A stretch of DNA of 64,000 nt. It comes from Alopecurus myosuroides. Lineage: Eukaryota > Streptophyta > Magnoliopsida > Poales > Poaceae. The translations under genes were made by a program, and so were the position numbers. Where the stretch lies: the NCBI GenBank assembly GCA_028641055.1, contig CM054061.1, positions 28,507,523 to 28,571,522 of the forward strand, written 5' to 3'. Of the stretch, positions 1 to 12,214 are shown one piece after another. A model generated the notes under the pieces. That model was not told the origin of the DNA and did no database searches. It saw only the letters and a program-made list of their open reading frames with translations. Numbering within the stretch: position 1 is the stretch's first letter; each line of letters opens with the position of its first letter.

Positions 1-2156
1 AAACAAGGAAGATCATTGAAGAAATGACTTAGGATCCACAACAATCTGAAGCATACTCCATCAAGTGGAAGTACATGAAGAAATGAAGAAGAAGACTCAC
101 CTCTCCCATTCTATCCTCTTGTCTCATTTCTCCTCTATTTTGACTTAGTGATATTTTCACATTTGTTAAATAAAACACTTAGTTGTGACCACACCACTTG
201 GGAAACAACTAGTGAGAAAACCATGAAGACTATCAAGACCAAGAGAAGCACCACACCAAGGAAGGAAACAACTTAGATGGCATGATGATGATCTTGAAGA
301 AGGCAATCACATGAGGTCTAGAAGCAATCCATACAAGTTGAAGAATAACAAGTTATTTTTGTCCAACCATTGACCCAAATGGAAAACCCAAGGCTTAGTA
401 ATATTTTCCCTTTGATGATGAAGTTAGTAGACCTACCCTAACCACAATGGAAAATACTAACATAGTCACTCAAATATTTTTTTGAAGGTGAATATGACCA
501 AGTGCTTGCATGTTTTACTTTAGTTGAAGAAGTAATATGTTTGTTCTTAGTGAACTCTTGGAACTTCCTCGACAAGTATGGTTATAATAAAGTTAGATCA
601 CATCAAACTCAACCTAGTCCTTTCCAAGTAAACCCCTGGAAACTCCTTAACAATGTGTTGAACCATTATGGAATGAATCTTTCAAAACTCAAACCTTGAC
701 CTTGTCCTAGCCAACTTGGTCCAACTCCTTTGTTATGATATTTGCTATGTTTGCTTTCTCCACCTATGTGTTTGATTGCTAGGATGCTCGTTTATTTTGT
801 TATTGTGTTTTCAATGAATAGATTGTACGGAGAGCAACGATCCTTTGTGAAGAGAGTGTGATATCTTCACCAACTTCAATAAGGCAAGTAACACATCATC
901 AACTGCCCATTATTTTCTATATGCATTAGTTGATTTTTGAGTAGTATGCATTGATATGAAATTTTACTAAGTTATATTATGCTATGCTATATCCTAGTAG
1001 TGTGTAGCCATCCTTATACCTTGTTATTTTGATACCTTGCTACTTAGTAGATGCTATGCAATGTTACAAATTGTTTTACTAAATGTTGAGGAAAAATTCT
1101 AAGTATAACTAATAAATAAACCACCTGGGTGGAAGTGGTAAGACTGGTTTATGTTGAGTGTTGCCTCAGGGCCCTTATCTAAGGGTTATTCCACTTGAGG
1201 TTGTCACTTGCGGATGGCCACCCAGGAACAAAGAGATTACTATGTCCCTCTAAATCTAGTAGCTTCCCGTGCAACCTTTTGACATTATGGGCTCTGTCTT
1301 GATCAACTAAGTTGTGAGAGTTCAGACCAGGCTTGACAAGCAGATGTAGCAAAATTATAGGTGGAACGGGTCTTGCCGGTGGGTTTGAATTCTTCTTCTG
1401 AAGGATCTCGTCTCAATTCTCTCCTTTCCATGATGCACTCCGGGTGTATAGGATGTTTGGGCTAATTGAAGACAAGGGGTGAAAGTGCACAACCTCTGCA
1501 GAGTTAGAACTAAGATCTTAGCCGTGTCCCCGGTTATGGACAACTATGAGCAACTGGACAAGGATTGACGGAAGAATCTCATCATCAATTTCAATAAGTA
1601 AAATTTTGACCAAGTGAACAGTACTGTGGTGCTTGGATCTTAATCCAATGTTGCCACCCCTTTGAAAAGAAAAGTTTGTTTTACAAAAGAGATAGGACAA
1701 AACTGGCTTTATGCAAACTTAGCCTAAACTCCACTCAGCCAAATAAGCATGTAGTATTAGTCTTGCCAATTATATCCACCATAGTGTTACTTGCCAATAC
1801 ATTAAATTGTATTGACTCCCTTGTGGCTGCATATTCCATATTGCAGATGTTTTATGAAGACGAGTGAGGATTTCGTTTAGGATCTCGAGACTATCGCCAA
1901 CATGTTCTGCCTGTGGCACATGAAGAAGATGGGCTCAATGTTGTACTTTGTTTTCCGCTGTATATCTTTGTTTTCTGCTAGTCTTCTAAGACTATGCAAG
2001 TTGTAACCCTATTTTGTAAAGACTGGATCATGCGAGGTAATAGAATTTGATGCATTTGCATGATATTTCATTTTGTACTGTGGTGCTAGCAATCGATCCA
2101 GGGACTAGCACAATAACACAGGTGTCCTTACATTATTTAAATGTGGGAACGCTACA
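1..2156 (+). mobile_element. 3' part of a long LTR (large-LTR non-autonomous family)
   Basis: The segment aligns with about 50100-52258, the 3' half of the 4.35-kb LTR described there. Shared landmarks include TTGTACGGAGAGCAACG near 824, the CCACCTGGGTGGA stretch near 1120, and the terminal GGGAACGCTACA ending at 2156. The copies differ at many sites and small indels, so they are distinct insertions of one family. The LTR is cut off by the window start. No primer site follows the end, so this is a 3' LTR or a solo LTR read in plus orientation. I see no credible coding region; the short ORFs here are not conserved in the other copy. Confidence 0.8.
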
Positions 2157-2300
2157 GAACTGGCAGTTGGCATCTTGTTAATAGGTTAGTCCCAGAAAAC
2201 GTGTAAAAATGTTATAAAGAAGGGAGAAAACATGTAGCAATTAGCATAATATCATCATGGAGCATCAGAAATGATAGATACGTTAGAGACGTATCAGCCA
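2157..2300 (-). mobile_element. LTR 5'-end fragment, reverse orientation
   Basis: Read on the minus strand, this begins TGATACGTCTCTAACGTATC, the typical start of a grass gypsy LTR. It continues through a GGGACTAACCTATTAAC stretch that I recognise from Triticeae LTRs. It stops abruptly against the neighbouring long LTR at 2156, so it is a truncated relic. Confidence 0.55.
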
Positions 2301-2590
2301 CCTGGTGGTGTGGGCACCTGGTGGCCCCCCTCGGGCTCTCCTGGTGGTTGGCTTCCTCTTCTGGACTTCTAAGACTCCTCCGACGCCCCCTTCTTCTTCT
2401 GATCTTCAGAAATAGGGTATCTTGATGTTGCTTTTTCCATCAAATTTCTGGTCCCGGTGATTATTCTCCAATAATTATCAAACATGTAAAATAAGATGAA
2501 ATAACATAAGTAATGTATCATAATATGAAACATATCGATGAATAATCGAAACTTAAGATATGAAATAGTGATGCAAAATGGACATATCAC
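2301..2590 (-). mobile_element. LTR fragment, reverse orientation, TGATACGTCC-type end
   Basis: The right edge, read on the minus strand, is close to GTCCATTTTGCATCACTAT, the start of element 1's own 3' LTR at 12215. The left part has the GC-rich CACCTGGTGG core of such LTRs. It is an older relic in opposite orientation to element 1. Bases 2591-2729 after it are unassigned target sequence. Confidence 0.5.
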
Positions 2591-2729
2591 CTTCCACGGA
2601 AATCCTCAGAACAAAATTGGTTATAAACCGTTGACGTCATCTGCGTCATGTCGCCTAAGCATATTCACATCTTGTTCATTCTTGTTTCAACCCAATGAGA
2701 AAAAAAACCACAGTTTTAATGGCGGCATG

Positions 2730-4239
2730 TGATACATTCATTATTCATCACATTTTATATGATAATTTCACCTGATTCATTGATATTTTCCCTATTAGAG
2801 CACTATACTTATTTTATTTCACACTTTTCTCTCTGTTCTATAGTTTTACGGAATTATTTATCGGAGTCAGAAAACAGCCGGAAAAAGCACCTCTCGGAAG
2901 GGATATTTTTTGGACGTCATAAAATTGGGGAAAAAAAAATCAGAAAACAAGTTTTTGACAGAAATCACCGCGGGGGGGGGGGGGGGCTAAAGGGCTGCCA
3001 GTGGGGAGTCAGGGGAACCCAGGCAACTGCCAGGCGTGGCCCCCCTCTTGGCCGCGCCTGGTGGTCCCCAGGGAGCCTCAGCCCCAACCCCTTTGTTTTT
3101 CCATTGGGGTACTTACCCTCCGTGACCTAAAAATATCAAGGAGGCACTTTGTAGAACATTTTCGTTGCCTCTTCGTAGGGGAATCGACAGAGAGAAGAAA
3201 AATCCTTCCTTGCGAGTAGATTTTGCGAGGGAAGTTCCCTCCCGAAGGGGGAAATCGCACAGGGCATCACATAGGGCATCATCAAGATAATCATCGTCGT
3301 CGTCCTCACCATCGGCACCATCATCCTCACCATCCACATCCATCCCGCTGTAACAATTAGGGTTCTATATCCTTGTTTTCCAGTAGATCCCGTGTGAATT
3401 ACTTGTTTATAGTTGGTGTTTATGAGATTTATCAGTGTTTGCATGTTATGACTATCAAGTTTTTCATCCATTTATCACCTCTGAGAATGTACCATATGAT
3501 GTGTTTGGAGTAGATCGTTTAGTTCTTGAGGACATGGGAGAAATCTAGTTGTTAGTAGTCATGTTTTGTTGAGTAATATTTATCGGTTTGATATCTAAGT
3601 TATGTTGTCATTTCTCTAGTGGTATTATGTGAACATCAACTACATATCACTTCACCTTTTACAGGCCTAGAGGAATGCATTGTGTGTTGGATTGCTTGTG
3701 GTGGGTCGCCGGAGTGATAGAAACCTAAACCTAGCTTGCAATACTTTACATAAGGGAGTAGTAGATACCACAAGTTTAATTCTACTGTTAGATTTATTTC
3801 TTAATTAATTTCTTTTATTTGTGGACGCTTGCGAATATTGTAATCGTAAGTGTGCATTAGCCTTGGATAGGACGGTACACTAGCATAGGTCTACCCACAT
3901 TACTAAAACGATAAATATTAATCAACAACATGTGATGAAAATAACTACATAAAACCTCTGGTGTGTCCTCTGGAACATTTTAGCCTTTATAAGAAACACC
4001 ATCGGCATGTCGCTTTGTTCTTAAAAAGATTGGGCCACTTTCAGAAACTATTTAATTTGTTTGTTATTTACTTGTTATCGCTTTTTTACTATTACAAAAA
4101 TCCCTAGACAATTATTCTCTAGTGTTTGCTGTGAAACCTTCATCGAAACTATTTAACAATAACTTTTGCTCCCCATTGGGTTTGACACTTTCATTTATCA
4201 AAAAATCTACGATCGGTCCCCCACACTTGTGGGTCATCA
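2730..4239 (+). repeat. Element 1 5' LTR
   Basis: Begins TGATACATTCATTATTC and ends CACTTGTGGGTCATCA. It pairs with 12215-12754 joined to 22301-23273. A GC-rich core with a G run lies near 2970-3110. The 5' LTR would hold promoter and polyadenylation signals, but I cannot point to a convincing TATA box in this copy. The ORFs across 2729-3471 lie wholly inside the LTR and are not genes. Confidence 0.85.
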
Positions 4240-4250
4240 AGATTATTTTG

Positions 4251-4269
4251 TAGCGTCGTTGCCGGGGAG
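4251..4269 (+). other. Primer-binding site of element 1
   Basis: TAGCGTCGTTGCCGGGGAG lies 11 bases after the LTR end. It matches the TGGCGCCGTTGCCGGGGAG site typical of Athila-type elements with two changes. This is where a tRNA would prime minus-strand cDNA synthesis. Confidence 0.75.
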
Positions 4270-4342
4270 TGTATCACAATTGGTAAGGAAACCATTTACT
4301 CTAAGTGTTGTTTTTATTATTGTCTGTTTATTTTGCTGAATC

Positions 4343-5045
4343 ATGGAATCCTTTACTGCTGGTTATATGTTCGGGAATGACTCCTCCACCACTCGTGTAG
4401 TAGAGAGAAGTTCCCTATCTACTGAAATTGTCCTTTTTGAAATACCTATTGGAATTGTTGATCATGTTATGGATAACTGTTATGCTGGTGATGGAACTAT
4501 CCATCCCGGTGAGCACTTGTTGTATACTACAGAACTATGTAAGTTGTTTAAGATTGTAGGTGTGCCAAGATATTTAATCATGAGTAAATTATTTTCTATA
4601 TCATTGAAAGAAAGATAATTGGAATGGTATAGGTTATTGGTTCTACATCACTAAAGGAGCTTACATCTCTGTTTTATTTCAAATTTACATCAAGATCGGA
4701 ATTTTATTTATAATTTTTTGCCTCTTCATGGAGAAAGTATTTCCCAATCTTAGGGAGAGGATGAAAACATTAATGCTTAAATTCCCCAATCATAAGCTTC
4801 CGAAGGAGATTATCACTAATAATTTTTATGCAAGGCTTTAACGTCATGACAAGGACCTTCTTGATGTCTCTTCTGATGGTTCCTTCACGAACAAGAAGAT
4901 TGATGCTAAATGGGATCTTTCTGAAATAATTTAACGTAATACTAAAGATTGGTAGATGGACATAGGTAAAGAGGCAGGTATGAACTATGAATATGATTGC
5001 ATTAAGTCTTTTGATGAAACTAAAAAAATTAACATGCTTAGTGCT
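4343..5045 (+). pseudogene. Element 1 gag (capsid-like) remnant
   Basis: The reading frame opens with MESFTAGYMF and stays open for 91 codons (4343-4618). It contains a stretch ending HLLYTTELCKLFK that I recognise from Athila-like gag N-termini in grasses. Beyond the stop at 4616-4618, similarity continues in shifted frames: a segment reading roughly LPKEIIxNNFYARL near 4795 and HDKDLLDxSSDGSFTNK near 4845 are gag C-terminal landmarks. Several in-frame stops and at least one frameshift make it non-functional. Gag would normally form the virus-like particle that packages the element RNA. Confidence 0.65.
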
Positions 5046-5079
5046 AAATAAGGGCTCGACTCTAAATAATTGTTGAAAT

Positions 5080-5979
5080 TTGGAAAAACTTTGCCTCTCA
5101 TGTTAGTATTCCTAAATTTAATGGGAAAACTATCATCAACCTTATAAGGATGACATTAAAGAGAAACAACACTCTAGTAGTGAAATACGTGTTAACATTT
5201 TTTATCCTGTTTTACCTCTTGTTCACTTTGGGAAACCGCCTTTTCCTATTAGAGTAAAAGAACATTCTTTTGCCAATGATATTGTGAACAAAAGTTGTAA
5301 GAAGGTCATTGAACCTAAATATCAAATAATTGTGGAACCAACATTTGCCATGGTTAAAGACCTTGTTGCTAAAAATATTGATGGTTGTTATATATATTTC
5401 TGTGAGGCTTCCTCTAACCTAGTGGCACCTAAGAAACATCACAACCCTGTTATTGGCACACCTGTTCTTTCTATAAAAATTGGTGAACATAATTATTATG
5501 GACTTTGAGATTTGGGATCAAGTCCAAGTGTTATGCCTTTTTCTCTCTATCAAGAAATAATGAATGAAAATGCTCCGTGTGAAATTGAAGACATTGATGT
5601 TACTATTCAGCTTGCAAACATAAAGACTATTTCACTAGTGGGCATTGTACGAGATGTTGAAGTCCTATGTGGTAAGGTAAAATACCCCGCTGACTTTTTA
5701 ATACTTGGTTCAGTTGAAGATAAATCTTGTCCTATTATATTTGGTAGACCTTTCCTTAATACCTGTGGTGATGTTATTGATTGTAAGAAAGAGAAATTGT
5801 ATATAAAATTTGGTGATGAACACCATGAATGTAATTTTATTAAGATTGCTAGACATCGTCATGATATAGAGTTACCTAATGAAGATATAGCTATTGAAAG
5901 AATTGCTTGTATTGCTATTCCACCTAATGATCCTTTGCAGCAATTCATGGAAGAACATGAGAATGACATGTATATGTAG
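5080..5979 (+). pseudogene. Element 1 aspartic protease region
   Basis: Two open stretches (5284-5508 and 5512-5979) share one frame and are separated by a single TGA. The first ends VLSIKIGEHNYYGL; the second begins DLGSSPSVMPFSLYQ, the retroviral-type protease active site (D-L-G-S/A). The family normally has Cys before the Asp, so TGT has become TGA at 5506-5508. Downstream is the IIFGRPFLNT flap-like motif, also seen in element B (ILGRPFRNT), and an acidic tail. The protease would cut the Gag-Pol polyprotein. The stop directly before the catalytic Asp disables it. Confidence 0.78.
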
Positions 5980-6276
5980 GAAAGGAACGAATGGAGGTTA
6001 TTTTTATCGATCATCCTGCTATTATCAAACACAATTTGCATGTTGAATCTCTAGGGACACCTTTACCACATAAAGGAGACCCGGTGTTTGATGACACACT
6101 TAAATATGCTTATTTAGTTGAAAAGAAAATATATCTTGTTATTGTGAATGCTAATCTTTCAGAGTAAGAAGACGAAAGGTTAGTGGAAATACTCCGAAAA
6201 CACCGGAAAGCTATTGGTCATAATTTCGATGATCCTAAAGGAATTAGTCCAGTTCGATGTCCGCATTTAATTAATC

Positions 6277-7120
6277 TTGAGCCCGATGCCAGTGGTTGAT
6301 CATCAACTCCGATTAAATCCGAAGATGAAAGAAGTGGTGAGATGTGAAATATTGAAGCTTCTCGAAGCTGGTATTATTTATCCTATTTCTAATAGAAGAT
6401 GGGTTAGTCCGGTCCATTGTGTTACCAAGAAAGGAGGTATGACTGTTGTTGCTAATGATAAAATGAACTTATTCCTCAAAGAACTATAGTAGGATATAGA
6501 ATTTGCATTGATTTTAGAAAATTGCATAATGCTACTAAGAAGGATCATTACCCTTTTCCTTTTATTGATCAAATGTTAGAGAGGTTGTCTAAAACCACTC
6601 ACCTTTTATATTTGGATGGTTATTATGGTTTCTCTCAAATCCATGTTAAAAATCAAGACCAAGAGAAAAACACTTTCACTTGTCCTTATGGTACATATAC
6701 TTTTAGACGCATGCCTTTTGGTTTATGTGATGGACCTGCTACTTTCAAACATGCATGTCTACTATTCATGGTTTTTGCAAGGAAATTGTTGAGGTATTCA
6801 TGGAATATTTCTCTGTCTATGGGACTTCTTTGGACAGTTGCCTCTATAATCTCAGGAAATTTTTGTTGTGATGTGAGGATACTAATCTTCTCTTGAATTG
6901 GGAGAAATGCCACTTTATGATGAATGAAGGATTTTTTCTTGGACATAATTTTTTTGAAAGAGGCATTGAAGTTGACAAGGCCAAAGTTGATGCAATTGAA
7001 AAGATGCCCTATTCTAGGACATCAAAGGTATACATATTTTCCTAGGTTATGTTGGTTTCTATATGATTTTTTTAAATACTTTTCTAATTCTTCAACACCT
7101 ATTACCAATCTTCATCAAAA
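6277..7120 (+). pseudogene. Element 1 reverse transcriptase, first copy of a tandem duplication
   Basis: Frames here encode the gypsy RT start (VDHQLRLNPKMKEVV, near 6286), WVSPVHCVTKKGG, CIDFRKLHNATKKDHYPFPF, the fingers segment LERLSKTTHLLYLDGYYGF, and FRRMPFGLCDGPATF. The catalytic site, normally MDDF, reads MEYF (ATG GAA TAT at 6800-6808), so both catalytic Asp residues are gone. The copy runs into thumb-like sequence (PITNLHQKD, about 7098-7124) and then restarts as the second copy. Stops at 6487 and 6893 and several frameshifts also break it. Confidence 0.8.
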
Positions 7121-7945
7121 AGATGAAATAAGTGGTGAGAAGTAGCTTCTCGAAGCTCATATTATTTATCCTATTGTTGATAGTAGATGGGTTAGTCTTG
7201 TCCATTGTGTTCCCAAGAAAGGAGGTATGAGTGTTGTTGCTAATGATAAAAAATGAAATTATTCCTCAAATAACTATGGTAGGATATAGAATGTGCATTG
7301 ATTTCAAAAAACTGAATAAATCTAGTAAGAATGACCATTATCCTTTGCCTTTTATTGATCAAATGCTAGAGAGGTTGTCTAAAAACACTCACTTTTTTCT
7401 ATTTTGATGGTTATTCTGGTTTCTCTAAAATCCATGTTAAAATGCAAGACCATGAGAAAACCACTTTCACTTGTCCTTATAGTACTTATGGTTATAGACA
7501 TATGCCTTTCGATCTACGTAATGCACTTGCTAATTTTCAAAGATGTATGCCCGCTATTTTTTATTGGTTTTGCGAGGAAATTGTGGAGGTACTAATGGAC
7601 GACTTTTGTGTCTATGGGAATTCTTTTGACAGTTGCCTCCATAATCTTAACAAAGTTTTGTAGCATTGTAAGGATACTGATCTTGTTCTGAATTGGGAGA
7701 AATGCCACTTTATCGTTAATGAAGGAATTGTTCTCGGTCATATAATTTCTGAAAGAGGCGTTGAAGTTGACAAGACCAAAGTTGACAGAGGTATACGTAG
7801 TTTTATTGGTCATGCTGGTTTCTGTAGGAGATTTATTAAAGACTTTTCTAAGACTTCAAGACCTCTTACAAATCTCCCATAAAGAGATTTTCGCTTTTTT
7901 AATGATGATTGTAAGGAAGCCTTCAAAGGTCTTAACAAAATTTTA
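7121..7945 (+). pseudogene. Element 1 reverse transcriptase, second copy
   Basis: From AGATGAAA at 7121 the sequence repeats that from 6323, about 798 bp earlier: the EAGIIYP-equivalent region, WVSLVHCVPKKGG, MCIDFKKLNKSSKNDHYPLPF, and TFTCPYSTYGYRHMPF. It keeps the catalytic MDDF (7595-7603, in VEVLMDDFCVYGNSF). It continues into the normal connection domain (FIGHAGFCRRFIKDFSKTSRPL, near 7800-7868) and on to RNase H. Frames shift near 7255, 7400 and 7660-7800. This copy is in the expected pol position; the first copy is the extra one or the product of unequal exchange. Confidence 0.8.
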
Positions 7946-8500
7946 ATAACAAATCCTGTCATTCAACCACCTGATTGGAACTTGCATTTTGAAATTATGT
8001 GTGATGCTAGTGATTATTCTATAGGAGCTGTTTTAGGACAAGGAGTTGATAATAAGTTGAATGTTATTCATTATTCTAGTAAGACTCTAGATAGTGCTCA
8101 AAGGAACTATGCTACCACTGAGAAAGAGTTTTTAGATGATGTTTTTTCTTGCGATAAATTTAGGCAGTACATTGTTGATTCTAAAGTCACTACTCATACT
8201 GATCATGCTGTGCTATTAAATATCTTATGGAAAATAAACATGCTAAGCCTAGGCTTATTAGATGGGTACTCTTGTTACAAGAGTTTTATTTGCATATTGT
8301 TGATAGGAAAGGTGTTGATAATCATGTTGATGATAATTTATCTAGAATGGAAAACATTCTTGATGATACTATTCTTGTTAATGATAGATGAACAACTTGC
8401 TTATATTAAGATGAACTCACGTGAAAATCCTTGGTATGCTGATTATGCTAACTTTATTGTTTCTAAGTTTTTGCCTCCAAGATTTACTTATCAATAGAAG
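7946..8500 (+). pseudogene. Element 1 RNase H domain
   Basis: The frame at 7982-8497 gives HFEIMCDASDYSIGAVLGQ, then VIHYSSKTLDSAQRNYATTEKE, then [19 protein letters not shown]. These are the catalytic Asp, Glu and Asp landmarks of Ty3/gypsy RNase H, which degrades the RNA strand of the RNA-DNA hybrid. After about codon 80 the frame leaves the family sequence (a small deletion near 8213), and the family frame resumes on another phase around 8240-8390. This is the best preserved stretch of the element. Confidence 0.8.
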
Positions 8501-9752
8501 AAGAAATTATTTTATGATTTGAGGCATTACTTTTGGGATGATCCACATTTATATGAAGAAGGTGTAGATGGAATTTTAAGAATATGTGTACTTGAGCATG
8601 AGCAAGAAGAAATATTTAGGAAATGTCATCATAGTTCTTATGGAGGGCATCATCATTGTGAAAGAACCGCGAAATCATGTTGTTACTCGCCTACTCTCTT
8701 CAAAGATGCAAAAAAAAATATTTCTACTTGCGATGACTGTGAAAGGTTGGTAATATTAGTAGACGTAATGAAATGCCTATGAACTATTATCTAGTTATTG
8801 AACCTTGATTGTTGGGGATTTGACTTTATGGGTCCTTTTACCTCTTCGCATGGCTATACTCATATTCTTATTGCCGTTGATTATTTTACTAAATGGTTAA
8901 AGCTACTCCAATTAAAAGTGTTGATCATAAAACCTCTATGAAAATGCTTAAAGACATCATTTTCCCTAGATTTGGCGTGCCTAGATATCTTATGACTGAT
9001 GGAGGTTCTCATTTCATTCATGGTGATTTTAGAGAAACTCTTGCTAAATATGATGTTAATCATAGAATTGCTTCACCTTATCATCCTCAAACTACTGGTC
9101 AAGTAGAATTATCAAATAGGGAGATCAAATTAAATTTGCAAAAGACTACCAACAAGTCTAGGAAGAATTGGTGAAAGAAAGTTAGTGGTGCTCTGTGGGC
9201 TTATAGAACTGCTTATAGAAATCCCATGGACACGTCTCCTTATAAAACAGGTTATGGAAAAGCTAGTCATTTACCCCTTGATCTAGAGCACAAATCTTAT
9301 TGGGAAGTTAGAGAACTTAATTGTCATTTTAGATTAGGTGGCGAGAAAAGATTGCTAGATATGAGTTAGTTACATGAATGGAGATTGAAGCTTATGAAAA
9401 TGCCAAGTAGTTTCAACGCAAAGTTAAATCATGGCATGATAAAAGGATTCGCAAAAAAGAATTTAATATAGGTGATAATTTAATATTGTATAGGTCTCGT
9501 CTCAATTTTTTTGCAGGAAAAGTACTCTATAAATGGGAGGGACCTTTTGTTGGGGAAGAAGTTTATCGGTCTGGTGCTATCAAGATTAATAACTTCCAAT
9601 GCACCAATCCACAAGTTGTGAATGGCAAAAGACTCAAGCATTATTTATCTGGTGATCCATACAACATGGAATCTGGTATTGTTTGGATACTCACTCTGGA
9701 AGATCATATTAGAGCCAAATATCATAGTAGACCAGAGTTGGAATTGGAGTAG
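8501..9752 (+). pseudogene. Element 1 integrase
   Basis: At 8519-8782 an H-H-C-C zinc-binding region is visible (RKCHHSSYGGHHHCERT ... STCDDCERL). The core follows in broken frames: GFDFMGPF with the first catalytic Asp (GAC 8822-8824), then FGVPRYLMTDGGSHFIHG with the second Asp near 8997, then HPQTTGQVELSNREIK with the catalytic Glu near 9110. A TGA at 9171-9173 replaces the Trp or Ala position after KSRKN. The C-terminal part (9486-9752) reads SRLNFFAGKVLYKWEGPF and SGAIKINNF, typical of Athila-lineage integrase tails. Intact, it would insert the cDNA into chromosomes. Confidence 0.8.
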
Positions 9753-12186
9753 GTATTAGTCTTGGTAAGAAACCATTCGCGAAACACCATCTAAAATTAT
9801 ATTAATTGTTTTTGAAAAATATGAAAAAATTGGGACAAAAAAAGAGTCAGAGTCGGGGTTGGAGGCCCCAGGTGGGCCCCAGGCATGGGCCTTACTTATG
9901 TTCCTTACCTTTTTGTTATATAATACCTCGGACCGTAACATGTGTTTTCGACGAGTTTTTTTTGAGTTCTTTCTGTCAGGCAAAAAATCCACCAAAACCT
10001 AGTTGCCATGACTCTTCCAAGCTCTCCAAAGAACAAGTTCCTTGTCAACGTCATCAAGCAAGATCTAGAGGGACCGAAGAAGGAAGGAGATGAGAAAAAA
10101 GGCTTGACGAACTAAAGCACGAAGTGTTCAAGTGTGAGAAGATGGTGGAACGTGAGTGGAATTTAATTATCGCATAATTTCATATCTTATCGATGATCAC
10201 CACAAAGAAACATAGTCTCTTTAGGAGAAAGTCAACCTTCTACAGAAAGAAACATCACATCTTCAAGCGCAGCTTTATTATCTGCAAAACCAAAACTGTG
10301 AGTATGAGTTGAGATTCAAGCGTAAGAATTTTGGTGCAAATTTCAGGATCCTGGAAACTACTTCGTCCTGTATTGATGGAAAGCCTTTACCCTTGAAATT
10401 TGATGAGAAATAAGAAGCTGAATACGTGTCGTCAAAGAATCAAGATTAATTATTATGGGTTACACAGCACTCCCTTGGCTTGTTCCAAGCTTGGGGGGTT
10501 ACCCTGGTATCACTATCTTTGCTTTTATTATTAGAGTTGTGTGTCTTTTCATGGTTAGGGAGGTTATCTTATACATGGTTGTTTCCAAGTTTGGCTATCA
10601 CTCCTTTATAAGTGAAGCTTTGTATCCATTGGTGTGAGTCTTCCTGTGATGAAATATTGATATGAAGTTTTCTTCTTACTTAGTTGCACTATATGTTCTA
10701 TTCATGGCAATTATTATCGCATGCTTGTCTTTGTTTAGTAGTGATATCATGTTGGGTATAGTAGCAGAAACTTAATGAGTATTGGCAAACATATCATTGG
10801 TCATAGCAACAATACTTAGAGACTTAGAACAAAGAAGAGAGGTTTCACATGTAGATATACTACCCCATAGATCTTTTATACCTTCAAAACCTTCATGTTT
10901 AAGCTCTTATGATTGATGTGTTATGTTGACAAGGAAGACAATTGCAATACCTCATGTTTTATGTAATTGCATGGTTTCATGTATCTGTTTGCATCTCTCA
11001 ACTTCGTATGTTTGCTACAAAGCCTTTGTTAGCCAAAAACCCTGTACTGAGTATGATCACTACTCATGCATCCAAATACCTGAACAAAAAACCTTCCAGA
11101 AGTGTCCACCATACCTTCCTATATGTGGTATTTTACTGCCACTCCAAGTAAATTTCTCGTGTGCTACCTTTAAAACCTTCAAAAAATCAAACATGTTTTG
11201 TGTCCTTGTTTTAGCTCATGAGGAAGTAGTTTAAAGTTTATCATGTCTTATGTTAGGCAAGGTTCTTCTTTCTTATTTCACTCGATGAGTATGGAATCAG
11301 TGCTCATCTAAAATTGCAATAGAGCTGGTGACAAATAATATAACATAAAAGGCACTTCCCAATGGATTGATGAAAGCTAGTAGGTATCCGTGGATACGGC
11401 TAGCCCATGTTTGTGAAAGGCATGGTGGGGGCAAGTGCCAACCTAAATAAAGAACGGAAACCGCTCTCAAAAGTATAAACACTTTGCTTGACATGGGTTA
11501 TGATAATTTTTTCATTACCATTCATTCACATAGACATACACATATCTCAAAATTAAATTTTGAGTACCTCTATTTTATTGTAATAAAAAGCTCTAGCACA
11601 TGAGTAATCCCTACTTCCCTGTGCAAAGGGATTTTCTTAACTAATAGGATAGAGTCAGTTTACCTATTCCTTCTATTATCTACTAGCAAACTTATCATAT
11701 TCAACTGAGATGCATGGTTTTATATGTCCATGATGATATTGTACCATGTTTTATTACAGTTGACATTACCATCATGGTAAACAAGTTGAAACTTGAGCTT
11801 TGCTAACTAGCATCATCCTTTGTGTTAGCTGTTTTCACCTCCTTTATTAAGAACATAATATCTGAAAGTTTTCTATGCATCAAATACTTTGAGATAATTG
11901 AAATATGTGTTATTTGCTTAATAGCTCTGATATAGACTCTTCCAGATATATTAGATTGATATGATACTTGTTCTCTGACCAAGAACACAGTTTGCCATAG
12001 CTCAATGAATTTGCACTCACTATACCTTTATATGATTGAATCATTGCATCTCTTTGAGAAGCATTATGAGAAATATTGATGTATAGAATTCTTAGTGTTT
12101 ATTGAGTAATTTCTGATGCTTCATGTCCAAATTATTTATTATGGACACCTCACATCATAAAACTTTTGGTCATGTTTTTCGAGCTT
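9753..12186 (+). other. Element 1 untranslated 3' region
   Basis: About 2.4 kb between the integrase stop and the polypurine tract. Athila-lineage elements usually carry long sequence here, sometimes with an extra ORF. I see only short ORFs without recognisable motifs (for example 10455-10637 and 10923-11234). A polypurine-like CCAAGCTTGGGGGGTTACC lies at 10487-10505. Confidence 0.6.
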
Positions 12187-12214
12187 GCTTTTCGCTTGGG
12201 GACAAGCGGAGTCT
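12187..12214 (+). other. Polypurine tract region of element 1
   Basis: CTTGGGGACAAGCGG lies just before the 3' LTR start at 12215, the expected primer position for plus-strand cDNA synthesis. Confidence 0.6.

Noticed and set aside
2729..3471. ORFs of 111 and 133 codons
   Set aside because: They lie wholly in the element 1 LTR and begin at its boundary.
10923..11234. 103-codon ORF in the 3' region of element 1 as an extra envelope-like gene
   Set aside because: No signal peptide, transmembrane pattern or known motif; overlapping frames have similar length.
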